Positions 52,607 to 62,751 of a stretch of 64,000 nt of DNA are shown here, piece after piece; position 1 is the stretch's first letter, and each line of letters begins with the position of its first letter. Source of the DNA: Prevotella disiens JCM 6334 = ATCC 29426 (GTDB taxonomy: Bacteria > Bacteroidota > Bacteroidia > Bacteroidales > Bacteroidaceae); the NCBI RefSeq assembly GCF_000613345.1, contig NZ_BAIS01000004.1, positions 32,648-96,647 on the forward strand. The letters are read 5' to 3'. A program made the position numbers and the translations under genes. A model generated the notes under the pieces. The model was not told the DNA's origin, did not search any database, and saw nothing but the letters and a program-made list of their open reading frames with translations.

Positions 52607-54607
52607 ATGAAAAGAATATTTTTATCATTCATATTTTTGTCTATTTGCAACATTATATCTGCCCAATTTATACACCCATGGGAGGAGTATTACAACGAAT
52701 TAACCCAAGCAGAACAAGCGCAAGAAACGCTTAATGAAGACGCTTACGAACTCTTATGCAATTTAGAAGAAGCCCCTCTCAATTTGAATACCGCCACACG
52801 CGAAGACTTAGAGCGCATTCCTTTCCTCACCCCCAAGCAGGTTGAGGACATTCAAGCCTACGTTTATCAATATCATGGGCTACGAAGTTTGGGCGAATTG
52901 TCCATGATAGAATCGTTAGATATGCCCCGTTGCCAACTGTTAAGGTACTTTGTTTATGTTGAAAACGCAGAGGAAAAAAGCCATTTTCCAACCGCTAAAA
53001 ATATTTTAAAATATGGAAAACACAACCTCATATTTACAGGACAAATTCCTTTTTACACTCGAAAAGGTGATAGAAATGGTTATTTAGGCTATCAATATGC
53101 CCATTCTTTTCGTTATAAATTCCATTATTCCGACTACTTACAAGTAGGATTGGTGGGGGCAAAAGATGCTGGCGAACCTTTCTTTACCAACGGAAATCCA
53201 ATGGGATACGACCATTATAGCTTCTATATTATGGCAAGAAAAATGGGGCGAATAAAGGCTTTGGCATTGGGAAGATATAAGGTAAAATTAGGACAAGGAC
53301 TGATTTTAAACACTGATTTTGGGTTTGGAAAGTTGGCAAATGTTGCCAATTTAGAACGCACAACCAATATTATTCGTCCCCATTCATCACGTTCACAAGC
53401 CAATTACCTACAAGGAGCAGCTGCAACCGTGGCACTTTCGAAACATATTGACTTCACTTCGTTTCTTTCTTATCGCAAGATTGATGCCACATTGACCAAC
53501 AATGGAGCCATTCGAACGATACTTAAATCGGGTTATCACCGCACACCGAACGAAATGAACAAGAATAATAATGCAGCAGAAACGATTATCGGAACCAACA
53601 TTCAAGGTCGTTGGCAAAATTTCAACTTGAGTTTTGCAGGTTTATACACCCATTTTAATCGACCTTTGCAGCCGAATAAAAATGTAAAATATCGTGCCTT
53701 TGCGCCTGAAGGTTACAACTTTTGGAACATAAGCATGAGCTATGGTTATGTAAAACCACGTTGGAATATTAGCGGAGAGGTTGCTACAAGTAGCTCAGGA
53801 GGTGTGGCTATAATAAACAACTTATCGGTTCGTGCCAATAACTCTTTATCTTTCAATCTTGTACAACGCCATTATGGTTACCAATACAATGCCATTTTTA
53901 GTCGAGGATTTAGCGACGGAGGACACATTCAGAACGAAACGGGACTGCTTATTGGGGCAGATTGGCAAGCCAATCGACACCTTTCGCTCATGGCTTACAC
54001 CGATTTTGCTTATTTTCCGAAACATACTTTTTTTACATCGAAGGCAAGTCATGCGTGGGACAACTGTATTTTAGCATCTTATAAAGTAGGAAAATTAGAT
54101 TTTTCAGCACGCTACAGACTAAAAATTAGGCAACGCGACAACAAAGAAAAGACCTTCATGGAAACCGAAACCATGCAGCGGGGCAGACTTTCAACCACCT
54201 ATCACGCAGAAAAATGGTCGGCAAAAACACAAATAGACATAGCTTTAAACAGTTTTCAGCAACAAAGTTTTGGTTATATGGTGAGCGAAAGTGCGATGTG
54301 GCAACCCACAAAATGGTTAAAATCTATCCTCAATATGGGCTACTTTCACACCGATGATTACGCTTCACGCCTCTATGTTTACGAACCAAACCTACTCTAT
54401 TCGTTTACTTTCCCTACCTATGACGGCAAAGGAATGCGTCTTTGCGGAGTTGCACAAGCCAACATCACCGACCAGCTCATCGCTGTGCTGAAAATAGGTA
54501 GTACGAAATATTTCGACCGCAAACAAATAGCCTCATCATTACAACAAATCAATAGTTCTATAAAAACTGATTTGGAACTGCAAATACAATGGAAAATTGG
54601 GAAATAG
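52607..54607 (+). CDS. Secreted helix-hairpin-helix (ComEA-like) protein with a barrel-like body
   Basis: A 666-aa protein of a Bacteroidetes-specific family. The signal peptide is MKRIFLSFIFLSICNIISA. A ComEA-type helix-hairpin-helix segment follows (LNLNTATREDLERIPFLTPK then QVEDIQAYV, residues about 57-85). The long remainder is rich in aromatic, alternating strands (YRYKFHYSDYLQVGLVG and similar) and ends LELQIQWKIGK, which fits an outer-membrane beta-barrel. Whether it has a role in DNA binding at the cell surface is unknown. It is monocistronic with its own promoter. Confidence 0.83.
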   Translation: MKRIFLSFIFLSICNIISAQFIHPWEEYYNELTQAEQAQETLNEDAYELLCNLEEAPLNLNTATREDLERIPFLTPKQVEDIQAYVYQYHGLRSLGELSMIESLDMPRCQLLRYFVYVENAEEKSHFPTAKNILKYGKHNLIFTGQIPFYTRKGDRNGYLGYQYAHSFRYKFHYSDYLQVGLVGAKDAGEPFFTNGNPMGYDHYSFYIMARKMGRIKALALGRYKVKLGQGLILNTDFGFGKLANVANLERTTNIIRPHSSRSQANYLQGAAATVALSKHIDFTSFLSYRKIDATLTNNGAIRTILKSGYHRTPNEMNKNNNAAETIIGTNIQGRWQNFNLSFAGLYTHFNRPLQPNKNVKYRAFAPEGYNFWNISMSYGYVKPRWNISGEVATSSSGGVAIINNLSVRANNSLSFNLVQRHYGYQYNAIFSRGFSDGGHIQNETGLLIGADWQANRHLSLMAYTDFAYFPKHTFFTSKASHAWDNCILASYKVGKLDFSARYRLKIRQRDNKEKTFMETETMQRGRLSTTYHAEKWSAKTQIDIALNSFQQQSFGYMVSESAMWQPTKWLKSILNMGYFHTDDYASRLYVYEPNLLYSFTFPTYDGKGMRLCGVAQANITDQLIAVLKIGSTKYFDRKQIASSLQQINSSIKTDLELQIQWKIGK

Positions 54608-54709
54608 GCTCTTTTGAAAACGAAACAAGGCAGCACCCGCATTTTTTTATCGATTTCTCTCAACAACAAATAACAAAAGCTATGAGTTTTTTTATGCAAT
54701 GAAGCTTTG

Positions 54710-54910
54710 TTATTTGGGGTCGTGTTTGCGAAACCATGCCATAACGAGCGCAAAAAGAATACTTGCTGGGATTGCTTTCAAAAGTATTTCACCATATAAA
54801 ATAGGTGCATCTTGTGGCAATTCAAACAAAATTTGAATAAGGCAATAGACAATATAATAGCCAATAGCGTCAAAAATAATACGCTTTTGAGTGGGTTTTA
54901 ATTTCATCAT
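54710..54910 (-). CDS. Small two-helix membrane protein
   Basis: A 66-aa protein with a basic start (MMKLKPTQKRIIFDAIG) and two hydrophobic segments (YYIVYCLIQILFEL and LLKAIPASILFALVMAWF), ending RKHDPK. It is 38 bases downstream of the ADP-ribosylglycohydrolase gene on the same strand. Function is unknown. Confidence 0.6.
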   Translation of the reverse strand: MMKLKPTQKRIIFDAIGYYIVYCLIQILFELPQDAPILYGEILLKAIPASILFALVMAWFRKHDPK

Positions 54911-54948
54911 AAGAACGATTTATTCTGATTTTGTAAGCGGAAAGTTGA

Positions 54949-55743
54949 TTAACGCTTTATGTCCAATTGAATTCTATCGTAGTATTGTTCTAAAATATCC
55001 AATATATCATCGGGCAAATAACTAAAAGCTTTTTCGCTAATCCAATCAGGAATTTCGTAATAAGCCTCAGCAATTGAACCTGCTATGCACGCTTTTGTGT
55101 CGGTATCGCCATCACAAAGTACTGCCAAACGTATGGTTTCTTCAAAATTATTAGCGTCCATAAAGCAGCGCAATGCCATAGGAACTGTTTCTTGACAGGT
55201 GGCATCGAAATGACCTTGCGCCCCAATCTTGCGAATATCGCGCATAGATGGCAGCTCGTAACCATAGAATTTTTCAACTTTTTGCTCCACATCGGGCTTC
55301 GTAAAACGCATGTTTCGCAACCATGAAATCACTTCTGCCACACATTGCGCCCCCTTAATTCCTTCTTCATGATTATGGCTTACGACTGCCGATGCCTCTG
55401 CTTCAGCCACAACTTCTTCCCAATCGGTGAAGAGCCACCCTACCGAACTGACACGCATAGCAGCACCATTGCCATAAGAATTTTTAGGTTCGTGATTTTT
55501 ATCTAATAACCATTCTACAAACATATTGCCATATCCTCCCATCGGATTAGGGTATCTGCCACACCAATCTAACAGCGAATCTTTGTAAGTACGCCCATTT
55601 AGTATGGCATCGGCTATGGCTACTGTGCAAATAGTATCATCGGTGAACGAACATTCATTGGTAAAAAACTCAAAATCACGTTCTGGTGCAGCACCAAACT
55701 CAAAGCGTGAACCTACAATATCGCCTATAATTGCTCCCAACAT
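54949..55743 (-). CDS. ADP-ribosylglycohydrolase family protein
   Basis: A 264-aa member of the ADP-ribosylglycohydrolase (DraG-like) family that removes ADP-ribose from proteins or small molecules. The metal-binding motifs are GAIIGDIVGSRFEF (start), FTDDTICTVAIADAIL, and CDGDTDTKACIAGSIAEAYY near the end; the DxDT cluster is intact. It is cytoplasmic. No partner ADP-ribosyltransferase is visible nearby. Confidence 0.92.
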   Translation of the reverse strand: MLGAIIGDIVGSRFEFGAAPERDFEFFTNECSFTDDTICTVAIADAILNGRTYKDSLLDWCGRYPNPMGGYGNMFVEWLLDKNHEPKNSYGNGAAMRVSSVGWLFTDWEEVVAEAEASAVVSHNHEEGIKGAQCVAEVISWLRNMRFTKPDVEQKVEKFYGYELPSMRDIRKIGAQGHFDATCQETVPMALRCFMDANNFEETIRLAVLCDGDTDTKACIAGSIAEAYYEIPDWISEKAFSYLPDDILDILEQYYDRIQLDIKR

Positions 55744-55786
55744 AATGAAAAAAGGTTATTAAATATATGAAATCAAAAGATGATAG

Positions 55787-55858
55787 TACCCCCGATGAGA
55801 ATCGAACTCATATTTCAGCTTTAGGAGAGCCGTGTTCTATCCATTGAACTACAAGGGC
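55787..55858 (-). tRNA. tRNA-Arg (anticodon CCU)
   Basis: A 72-nt cloverleaf on the minus strand. The acceptor stem is GCCCTTG with CGGGGGT (three G-U pairs), the anticodon loop CTCCTAA gives CCU, and the T arm is ATGAG-TTCGATT-CTCAT. The discriminator is A; CCA is not encoded. A -7-like TATCTTTG lies upstream (complement of 55,912-55,919). Confidence 0.93.
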
Positions 55859-56008
55859 ATAAACGGCAACCGAATGTTGATTGGCATTGCCGCCTGCTAC
55901 TATTTCTTTTGCAAAGATACCAAAAAAAATACGTTTTAATAGACTTTTGTGTCTTTTTTTACTTCCTCTTTTAAACTTTTATGGCACAAAAAAGTCATAG
56001 TTTCAATT

Positions 56009-58519
56009 ATGAAAAGGTTATATCTATTTTTGTTTTTGCTCGTATTCAATGCGGTAATTGCGCTCGCACAGGGTTCTGTTAAAGGTAGAGTGTTAGACAA
56101 AAAGTCGAACACTGGGTTGGAATTTATCAATGTTGTCATACGGAAAACGGGCAGCACTAAGATACTTAAAGGGGCAATAACCGACACCGAAGGGCATTTT
56201 ATCATCACCGATGTGCCTTATGGGAACTACACTTTAACGGCATCGTTTGTAGGTTATAAAGATTTAGTGAAACCTTTTGAAATCAGCAACACCAATACTA
56301 ACAAAAATTTCATCGCACTTTATTTGTCGGAAGATGCAAAATCATTAGACGAAGTTGTCGTTACAGCGCAACGTTCCGACATGAAATTGGAAGTAGACCG
56401 CAAGACTTTCAATGTAGACCAACAGATAGCTAACGCTGGCGGAGTGGCTTCTGACGTGTTAGAGAATATTCCAAGCGTTGAAGTAGATAACGATGGCAAT
56501 GTTTCTTTGCGTGGAAATTCGAGCGTAGAGATATGGATTAATGGCAAGGCATCAGGTCTTACAAGCGACAATCGTGCCAGTGTTTTGGAACAATTGCCTG
56601 CTGAAAGCATTGAGAAAATAGAAGTTATTGACAATCCATCGTCAAAGTTTTCGGCTGAAGGTTCGGCAGGTATCATCAATATTGTGTTGAAAAAAAATCG
56701 TAAAGCAGGCTATTATGGTAGCGTACAAGCTGGGGCTGACACCCGAGGAGGGGCAAATACATCGGTCAATATCAATTATAATAGTTCGCTTATCGATGCG
56801 TATGCAAGTGTAGGCTACCGCCACAGAAAGCATAAAGGCGGTTCGTGGAGCGAGCAAACTAACCTTAATACCAATACCTATCAACGTTATGCTGCCGAAA
56901 ACGACCGACAAGGCAACAATCTTTTCACTCGTGCTGGACTCACTTTACACGCTACAAAGAAAGACGACTTCTCGTTAAGTGGTATGTTTATGTTGGGTGG
57001 CGGCAGCAGTAGCAACACCACTCCTTACCATTACGGTACAGTTGGTGCGCCATTCGATAGCCGTTTAATGTATCGTACCACCACTGGCGACAACGATATG
57101 CGCATGCTGCACGGCGAATTTGGCTATCGACACAATTTCACGGATAAGCATTTCTTAGATTTTACAGTAGGTTATAATAAATGGAAGTCGGACCATGGCA
57201 ATATTTATCAGGACTCTACCACCTATTTTAACGCCCAAGGCGACGTAGTTCCATCGGAATATAACGGCACATACCAATATCGTCCAATGCACGTTAATAA
57301 CTCTTCATGGGAAATAAAGTTGGACTATGAGAACCAAATTTCTAAGGCTCTCCGCCTTCAAGCAGGCTATCAAGCCAACCTATCTAAGGAGAATACGCCT
57401 CAAGAAAGTTTTATCGACCGCAATAGTTACGAGGGGAACAATCTTCAAGAGGACGAGGCTTATTACAACCGATTTATTTATAAGAACGACGTTCATGCCC
57501 TTTACACCACATTAGCTTATAACTTTGGCAAGTTCGGACTTATGGCTGGTTTGCGTGGAGAGTATTGGAAAGTAAATACAGAGAGCTATTCGTGGGCGCA
57601 AGAACACGATGCAAGTTTGCGTGGAACACCTTTCAAAAAAGATTATTTCCAGCTCTTCCCAAGTATTTTCATGAGCTATCAACTCACTCAGAACGACCAA
57701 TTGCAAGTGAATTATACACGCCGTTTGCGCCGACCATGGGGTGGACAACTCAACTCTTTCCGCAATACACGCGATGCAACCATCACTTCTTTTGGTAATC
57801 CAGAACTTACACCTGAATACAGCAATTCGTTCTCATTGAATTATCTCCGCACTTGGGCAAAACATTCGCTATTGGTTTCGGCTTATTACCGCCCAACTAC
57901 TGACGTAATGCAAAGCATAACTTATCGTGGACAGACTGATGGTAAGATGTATCAAACCACTTTCAACGTGGCAAAAAGCACCTCTACGGGTTTGGAATTG
58001 ACGGCTCGCAACCAACTTTTCCGCATTCTCAATCTTTCAACCACAGCCAATTTCTATTATTACAAGCTCAATGGATTTGATTTCGATATTGAAGGACAAA
58101 CCATAACGGGCAAAGGCAACAGCAGTTTCACTTGGAATGTGCGCTCGCAAGCCAGTATTATGTTGCCATACGATATGTCTTTGCAAATCACGGGTAATTA
58201 TAATAGTCGTCAAAGCTTAGCGCAAGGCTACAGAAAGCCAAGCGGAAGTGTGGATTTAGGCTTCCGTAAGAGTTTCTTTAATAAGCAATTGATGTTGTCA
58301 TTAAACTGTCGCGACCTCTTCAACACACGCAAAAACAAGAGTTACATATCCAACGACTCGTTCACACGCTATCAAGAAAGTTGGCATTCCGCCCGACGTG
58401 TTCGTTTAACCCTTACTTGGAACTTTGGAAACACCAAGAAACGTAAGGATAAACAGCGTGATAACGAAATGGACGACGACTTTGGCAACTCTCCATACGA
58501 TACAGGAATGGGCGAATAA
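56009..58519 (+). CDS. TonB-dependent-receptor-like outer membrane protein
   Basis: An 836-aa outer-membrane protein starting at the ATG at 56,009, which gives a good signal peptide (MKRLYLFLFLLVFNAVIALA). A carboxypeptidase-regulatory-like domain comes first (GSVKGRVLDKKSNTGLEFIN). A plug domain follows (VVVTAQRSDMKLEVDRKTFN, then NIPSVEVDNDGNVSLRGNSS), then an outer-membrane beta-barrel of the OMP_b-brl_3 type. The C-terminal tail is unusually acidic (QRDNEMDDDFGNSPYD). It is not a SusC, and no SusD partner is adjacent. The ligand is unknown; a strong terminator follows. Confidence 0.88.
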   Translation: MKRLYLFLFLLVFNAVIALAQGSVKGRVLDKKSNTGLEFINVVIRKTGSTKILKGAITDTEGHFIITDVPYGNYTLTASFVGYKDLVKPFEISNTNTNKNFIALYLSEDAKSLDEVVVTAQRSDMKLEVDRKTFNVDQQIANAGGVASDVLENIPSVEVDNDGNVSLRGNSSVEIWINGKASGLTSDNRASVLEQLPAESIEKIEVIDNPSSKFSAEGSAGIINIVLKKNRKAGYYGSVQAGADTRGGANTSVNINYNSSLIDAYASVGYRHRKHKGGSWSEQTNLNTNTYQRYAAENDRQGNNLFTRAGLTLHATKKDDFSLSGMFMLGGGSSSNTTPYHYGTVGAPFDSRLMYRTTTGDNDMRMLHGEFGYRHNFTDKHFLDFTVGYNKWKSDHGNIYQDSTTYFNAQGDVVPSEYNGTYQYRPMHVNNSSWEIKLDYENQISKALRLQAGYQANLSKENTPQESFIDRNSYEGNNLQEDEAYYNRFIYKNDVHALYTTLAYNFGKFGLMAGLRGEYWKVNTESYSWAQEHDASLRGTPFKKDYFQLFPSIFMSYQLTQNDQLQVNYTRRLRRPWGGQLNSFRNTRDATITSFGNPELTPEYSNSFSLNYLRTWAKHSLLVSAYYRPTTDVMQSITYRGQTDGKMYQTTFNVAKSTSTGLELTARNQLFRILNLSTTANFYYYKLNGFDFDIEGQTITGKGNSSFTWNVRSQASIMLPYDMSLQITGNYNSRQSLAQGYRKPSGSVDLGFRKSFFNKQLMLSLNCRDLFNTRKNKSYISNDSFTRYQESWHSARRVRLTLTWNFGNTKKRKDKQRDNEMDDDFGNSPYDTGMGE

Positions 58520-58565
58520 ACGTTTATTCTTTCACAGAAAAAGACCAACACTTGTTTTAGTACCC

Positions 58566-58607
58566 AAGGTTAGAAAATGAAGTATCACGATTTTTCTAAC
58601 CTTTTTT
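58566..58607 (+). terminator. Intrinsic terminator of the outer-membrane receptor gene
   Basis: A 12-bp stem (AAGGTTAGAAAA with TTTTCTAACCTT), a 14-base loop and then TTTTG. Confidence 0.85.
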
Positions 58608-59037
58608 GTTAGTTTATACGCCCGTATAATCCTCTATATTCGCGCGTTCACAACCTACTTTATGCCAATAAAAAACTCAAAACAAGACAAAACTAATTCT
58701 TAAAAAACCCCTTAAAATACAAGAAATTTTGACCAATCTGTATTGTTTTGAAAATCAAGTGTTTATAAAACCATTTTTCAAACTTATTATTTCTCAATTC
58801 AAAACAATAGGTTTTGCGGTTCAAAAGAGCCTATTTTGAACCGTAAAACCGCCTATTTCAAAAATTTAGAAAATATGAATTGTTCCATATTCCACAATTC
58901 TGCATTAAAATAAGTGGAAGTTTAAAAGTTTATTTCTCTATCTCTTAGCCACCATTCGTTGCTCATATTTTGTGCAATAACAAATTGAAAGTCTTAATTT
59001 TACAATGCTCTTATGTTTTTGAATCATAAAAAAGTAG
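58608..59037. other. Gene-free AT-rich spacer
   Basis: About 430 bases with no ORF of coding character. The only structure seen is the palindromic module at 58,801-58,860. Confidence 0.5.
58801..58860. repeat. Intergenic palindromic module (copy C)
   Basis: AAAACAATAGGTTTTG (the inverse of the middle word in copy B), then GGTTCAAAAGAGCCTATTTTGA and AACCGTAAAACCGCCTATTT. GGTTCAAAA and TTTTGAACC pair locally to form a hairpin. Confidence 0.6.
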
Positions 59038-59078
59038 TAACTTTGCACCTTATAATTACTTTTTAAGCAATAAAAAAT

Positions 59079-59621
59079 ATGAGACAAAAACATTTTATAG
59101 CAGTTGCAATTGCTATGGTTACTATGATTTTAAGTAGTTGTGGCACATCGAAAAATGTAAAGAATCAGCCCGACACAATGCCTGCTCCGTCAGTAGCAGC
59201 AGTTACTGCCAACCCTGAAATCGTTAGTATTCCAGAAGTTATCACGATGTTAGACAATCCTACTTCCGTGTCTGAAGTTGCGAAAAAGTATGGCTACAAG
59301 CAAGTAAACGGCTACGAAATTTATCATTTCGATAAGTTTTCAAAACTCTTTTACAAGAATTGCCGCCTTGCAAAAGTCATCACAGAAGGTAAATATGAAG
59401 ACTATCCAAAGCCTTTAAAGAAAGGTATTTCAAGCTATATCGCCTTCAAAGACGATGCCATCATCATAGGTGTGTTCAACAAACCAGCTTATGACAACCT
59501 CGTAGCACAGGTAAAAGCAGCTGGGTTTGTCCTCGATATGCCTGGCAATGAGGACGTTTACAAGAAAGGAACCCACACCATTGGGTGTCTTGAGAGTGCA
59601 AAAATTATTAGCATACGATAA
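59079..59621 (+). CDS. Putative lipoprotein of unknown function
   Basis: A 180-aa protein with a lipoprotein signal (FIAVAIAMVTMILSSCGTSK; Cys at residue 21). The mature part includes MLDNPTSVSEVAKKYGYKQV and a mixed alpha/beta C-terminus ending GCLESAKIISIR. A TAACTTTG element at 59,038-59,045 with TTG 16 bases upstream is the likely promoter. Envelope-located; no family recognised. Confidence 0.7.
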   Translation: MRQKHFIAVAIAMVTMILSSCGTSKNVKNQPDTMPAPSVAAVTANPEIVSIPEVITMLDNPTSVSEVAKKYGYKQVNGYEIYHFDKFSKLFYKNCRLAKVITEGKYEDYPKPLKKGISSYIAFKDDAIIIGVFNKPAYDNLVAQVKAAGFVLDMPGNEDVYKKGTHTIGCLESAKIISIR

Positions 59622-59720
59622 CTATTCAGCCTTCATAGGCTTTAAAATCATTCGCAACAAACAAAGATTAGGTCATTCCACCTATTTAATGTAACTTTGC
59701 AAATAGAAAAATAAAAGATT

Positions 59721-61784
59721 ATGACAGATAAGAAATTTAAAAGAACCACCGTAACGGCAGCTTTGCCATACGCCAATGGTGGTGTGCATATAGGACACCT
59801 TGCAGGGGTTTACGTTCCTTCTGACATTTATGTGCGCTACTTGCGTTTGAAGAAACAAGAAGTTTTATTTGTAGGAGGTAGCGATGAACATGGTGTGCCT
59901 ATCACTTTGCGTGCAAAGAAAGAGGGCATTACGCCACAAGAAGTGTGCGACCGTTACCACAAAATGATTAAAGATTCGTTCGAGGAATTTGGTATTTCGT
60001 TCGATGTTTATAGTCGTACCACGAGCGAAACCCACCATAAGTTTGCATCAGACTTCTTCCGTAAACTCTACGATGAAGGCAAACTCATTGAAAAAGAAAG
60101 CGAACAGCTTTACGATGAAGAAGCAAAACAATTCTTAGCCGACCGTTATGTAATGGGCGAATGTCCTCATTGCCATAACGAAAACGCATACGGCGACCAA
60201 TGCGAGAAGTGCGGAAGCGACCTCAGTCCTATGGAACTCATCAATCCACACTCTACCATTTCGGGGTCAAAGCCTGTCGTTAAAACTACAAAGAACTGGT
60301 ATTTGCCATTGAACGATTATCAAGAATGGTTGAAACAATGGATTTTAAACGACCATAAAGAGTGGCGACCAAACGTTTACGGACAATGTAAGAGTTGGTT
60401 GGATATGGATTTGCAACCTCGTGCCATGACTCGCGACCTCAATTGGGGTATCCCTGTGCCTGTGGAAGGTGCAGAAGGAAAAGTACTTTACGTTTGGTTC
60501 GATGCGCCAATTGGCTACATCTCAAACACAAAAGAGCTTTGCGACAGCAATCCAGAACGCTTTGGAAAATGGGAAAAGTGGTGGCAAGACGATGAAACAC
60601 GCTTGGTTCACTTCATTGGAAAAGATAACATCGTGTTCCATTGCATCATCTTCCCAAGCATGTTGAAGGCACATGGCGACTATATTTTGCCTGATAATGT
60701 CCCTTCAAATGAGTTCCTCAATCTTGAAAACGACAAGATTTCGACCAGCCGTAACTGGGCAGTTTGGTTGCACGAATACTTAGTTGATTTCCCAAATAAG
60801 CAAGATGTACTGCGTTATGTGCTTACTGCCAATGCGCCAGAAACGAAGGACAACAACTTCACATGGAAGGATTTCCAAGAGCGCAACAATAGCGAATTGG
60901 TAGCAGTATATGGCAACTTCGTCAATCGTGCTTTGCAATTAACCCAAAAATATTGGGGCGGTATAGTGCCTGCTTGTGGCGAATTGCAAGACGTAGACCG
61001 TCAAACAATTCAAGAATTTAAAGACGTTAAGGAAAAAGTTGAAAGCTATCTTGATGTATTTAAGTTCCGTGAAGCACAAAAAGAAGCCATGAATTTGGCA
61101 CGAATCGGTAACCGTTACATCACAGAATGTGAGCCTTGGAAGGTTTGGAAGACCGACCCAAAACGTGTGGAAACTATATTGAACATTTCGCTCCAATTGG
61201 TTGCTAACCTCAGCATTGCTTTTGAGCCATTCCTACCATTCAGTAGCAAGGAACTTAGAAACTTGATAAACCTTGCTGAATACGATTGGACACAACTCGG
61301 AAGTACCGATATCCTTGCTGCTGGACACCAGTTGAACGAACCACACTTGTTGTTCGAAAAGATAGAAGACGAAACTATCGATGCCCAACTCCAAAAGCTT
61401 GAAGACACAAAGAAGGCAAATGAAGCTGCCAACTACAAGGCTGAGCCAATTAAAAAAGACGTTGCTTTCGAAGATTTCGAAAAGATGGACATTCGTGTGG
61501 GACACATTGTTCACTGCGAAAAGGTAAAGAAGAGCAAAAAACTCTTGAAATTCACCATTGACGACGGTACAGGTACAGAGCGCACAATCCTTAGTGGTAT
61601 TGCTGCTTTCTACGAACCTGAACAACTTATCGGCAAAGACGTCCTCTTCGTTGCCAACTTTGCGCCTCGCAAAATGATGGGTATCGAAAGTCAAGGCATG
61701 ATACTTTCAGCCGTAAACTTTGATGGTTCACTCAGCGTAACGACAACATTGAGCGAAGTAAAACCAGGCAGTCAAGTAGGTTAA
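59721..61784 (+). CDS. metG: Methionyl-tRNA synthetase
   Basis: A 687-aa class I methionyl-tRNA synthetase. The HIGH motif is in [16 protein letters not shown]. The zinc site is [18 protein letters not shown]. The KMSKS loop appears as [11 protein letters not shown]-terminal tRNA-binding EMAP-like domain ([20 protein letters not shown]) extends to the end. TAACTTTG at 59,692-59,699 is the probable -7 element. Confidence 0.97.
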   Translation: MTDKKFKRTTVTAALPYANGGVHIGHLAGVYVPSDIYVRYLRLKKQEVLFVGGSDEHGVPITLRAKKEGITPQEVCDRYHKMIKDSFEEFGISFDVYSRTTSETHHKFASDFFRKLYDEGKLIEKESEQLYDEEAKQFLADRYVMGECPHCHNENAYGDQCEKCGSDLSPMELINPHSTISGSKPVVKTTKNWYLPLNDYQEWLKQWILNDHKEWRPNVYGQCKSWLDMDLQPRAMTRDLNWGIPVPVEGAEGKVLYVWFDAPIGYISNTKELCDSNPERFGKWEKWWQDDETRLVHFIGKDNIVFHCIIFPSMLKAHGDYILPDNVPSNEFLNLENDKISTSRNWAVWLHEYLVDFPNKQDVLRYVLTANAPETKDNNFTWKDFQERNNSELVAVYGNFVNRALQLTQKYWGGIVPACGELQDVDRQTIQEFKDVKEKVESYLDVFKFREAQKEAMNLARIGNRYITECEPWKVWKTDPKRVETILNISLQLVANLSIAFEPFLPFSSKELRNLINLAEYDWTQLGSTDILAAGHQLNEPHLLFEKIEDETIDAQLQKLEDTKKANEAANYKAEPIKKDVAFEDFEKMDIRVGHIVHCEKVKKSKKLLKFTIDDGTGTERTILSGIAAFYEPEQLIGKDVLFVANFAPRKMMGIESQGMILSAVNFDGSLSVTTTLSEVKPGSQVG

Positions 61785-61807
61785 TCCTATTCTATACAGC
61801 ATAAAAA

Positions 61808-61840
61808 AGATGTATTCCGCAAGAATACATCTTTTTTTTT
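61808..61840 (+). terminator. Intrinsic terminator of metG
   Basis: AGATGTATTC pairs with GAATACATCT (10 bp, 5-base loop), followed by nine T residues. Confidence 0.92.
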
Positions 61841-61982
61841 GTTTTATTCCTACAACTTTCGATGTGAAAGCAATATTGCTTTTTGAATTGCAAAAATACA
61901 GCATAAACAAAACAAATATATCATTTCTTCTTGATTTATATCAATAAAATTGCAACAATACAAAGTTTTACACCTTTTTCCT

Positions 61983-62012
61983 TTGAACTTTGAAAAAACT
62001 CCATTACATTTG
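61983..62012 (+). promoter_or_regulatory. Promoter of small RNA copy 2
   Basis: TTG at 61,983-61,985, 19 bases, TACATTTG at 62,005-62,012: a full match to the Bacteroidetes consensus. Confidence 0.75.
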
Positions 62013-62017
62013 CAATG

Positions 62018-62080
62018 TGTTTTTCATAGTATTAGATTTAAGGTTAACAAAGATTGGAGTACAGCGGTACTCCTTTTTTT
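62018..62080 (+). ncRNA. Short terminator-bearing RNA, copy 2
   Basis: A transcript of about 62 bases from just after the promoter to a perfect terminator hairpin (GGAGTAC 62,056-62,062, loop AGCG, GTACTCC 62,067-62,073, then seven T residues). From TGTGTTTTTCATAG to the T tract it equals copy 1 at 52.3 kb except for one base (GATTGG against GGTTGG). No ORF downstream is close enough to be regulated in cis, so it looks like a free-standing RNA. Confidence 0.7.
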
Positions 62081-62648
62081 ATACATTGTATCAAAGTATA
62101 ACTAATTGATAATCAAGTAATTAAGGATAAATAAGAATGATAGAATATAGTCTGGTTTACACTTCGGTTTACACTTTTACCGAGTGATTACCGAAACAGT
62201 ATAATATAAAGAATAAGATGATGGTAAATAAAGTTTGAAAATTTGTCCTGTGTGTAAAGGAAAGAGGGGTGGGGTTTTGACGGTCCTTCTTCTAAAAAAT
62301 CGGCCCCCTTCCCCTATATTGTTATTTTTCAATATTGTAAATATATTTTACTTAATTTACACAATAGTTTATATAATACATCATAGAAGTATTATCTATT
62401 TTACACTATCATTCATTGATAGTATTATAGTGTAATATAAAATGCTTTTATTTGCGTTTTAAGCCACTATAATATCTTTTATGTATAATAATCTACAAAC
62501 ATACTACATCGTCTTATATCGTCAGGAAATAGGCTTAAAATGAATTTATTGTTTTATTGGTGTGTTGGTTTAGTATTATATAGGGTAGATAATATACAAT
62601 ATGATTTAGTATTATAATTGTTGATAGGATAACCATACAAAAGAAGAA
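62081..62648. other. AT-rich region with short direct and inverted repeats
   Basis: No gene is convincing. GGTTTACACTT occurs twice in tandem near 62,156-62,178, and ACTATCATTCATTGATAGT near 62,405 is an inverted repeat. Such repeats can mark replication or integration sites of phage-like elements, but nothing decisive is seen. Confidence 0.4.
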
Positions 62649-62680
62649 GGGGTAGCCGTTTGAAAGCTACCCCATCATAA
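62649..62680 (-). terminator. Hairpin downstream of the capsid gene
   Basis: GGGGTAGC pairs with GCTACCCC across nine bases. On the minus strand it is followed by TTCTTCTTTTG, and it lies 79 bases beyond the capsid stop. Confidence 0.6.
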
Positions 62681-62751
62681 CATTAAAAATCAAAATTAAA
62701 AAAACTAAATTGAAAAAGATAAATTAAAAGATAATTTAATAATAAAATATA

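Noticed and set aside
62235..62435. 66-aa ORF in the AT-rich tail
   Set aside because: No ribosome-binding site, highly hydrophobic low-complexity product, and the region consists of repeats.
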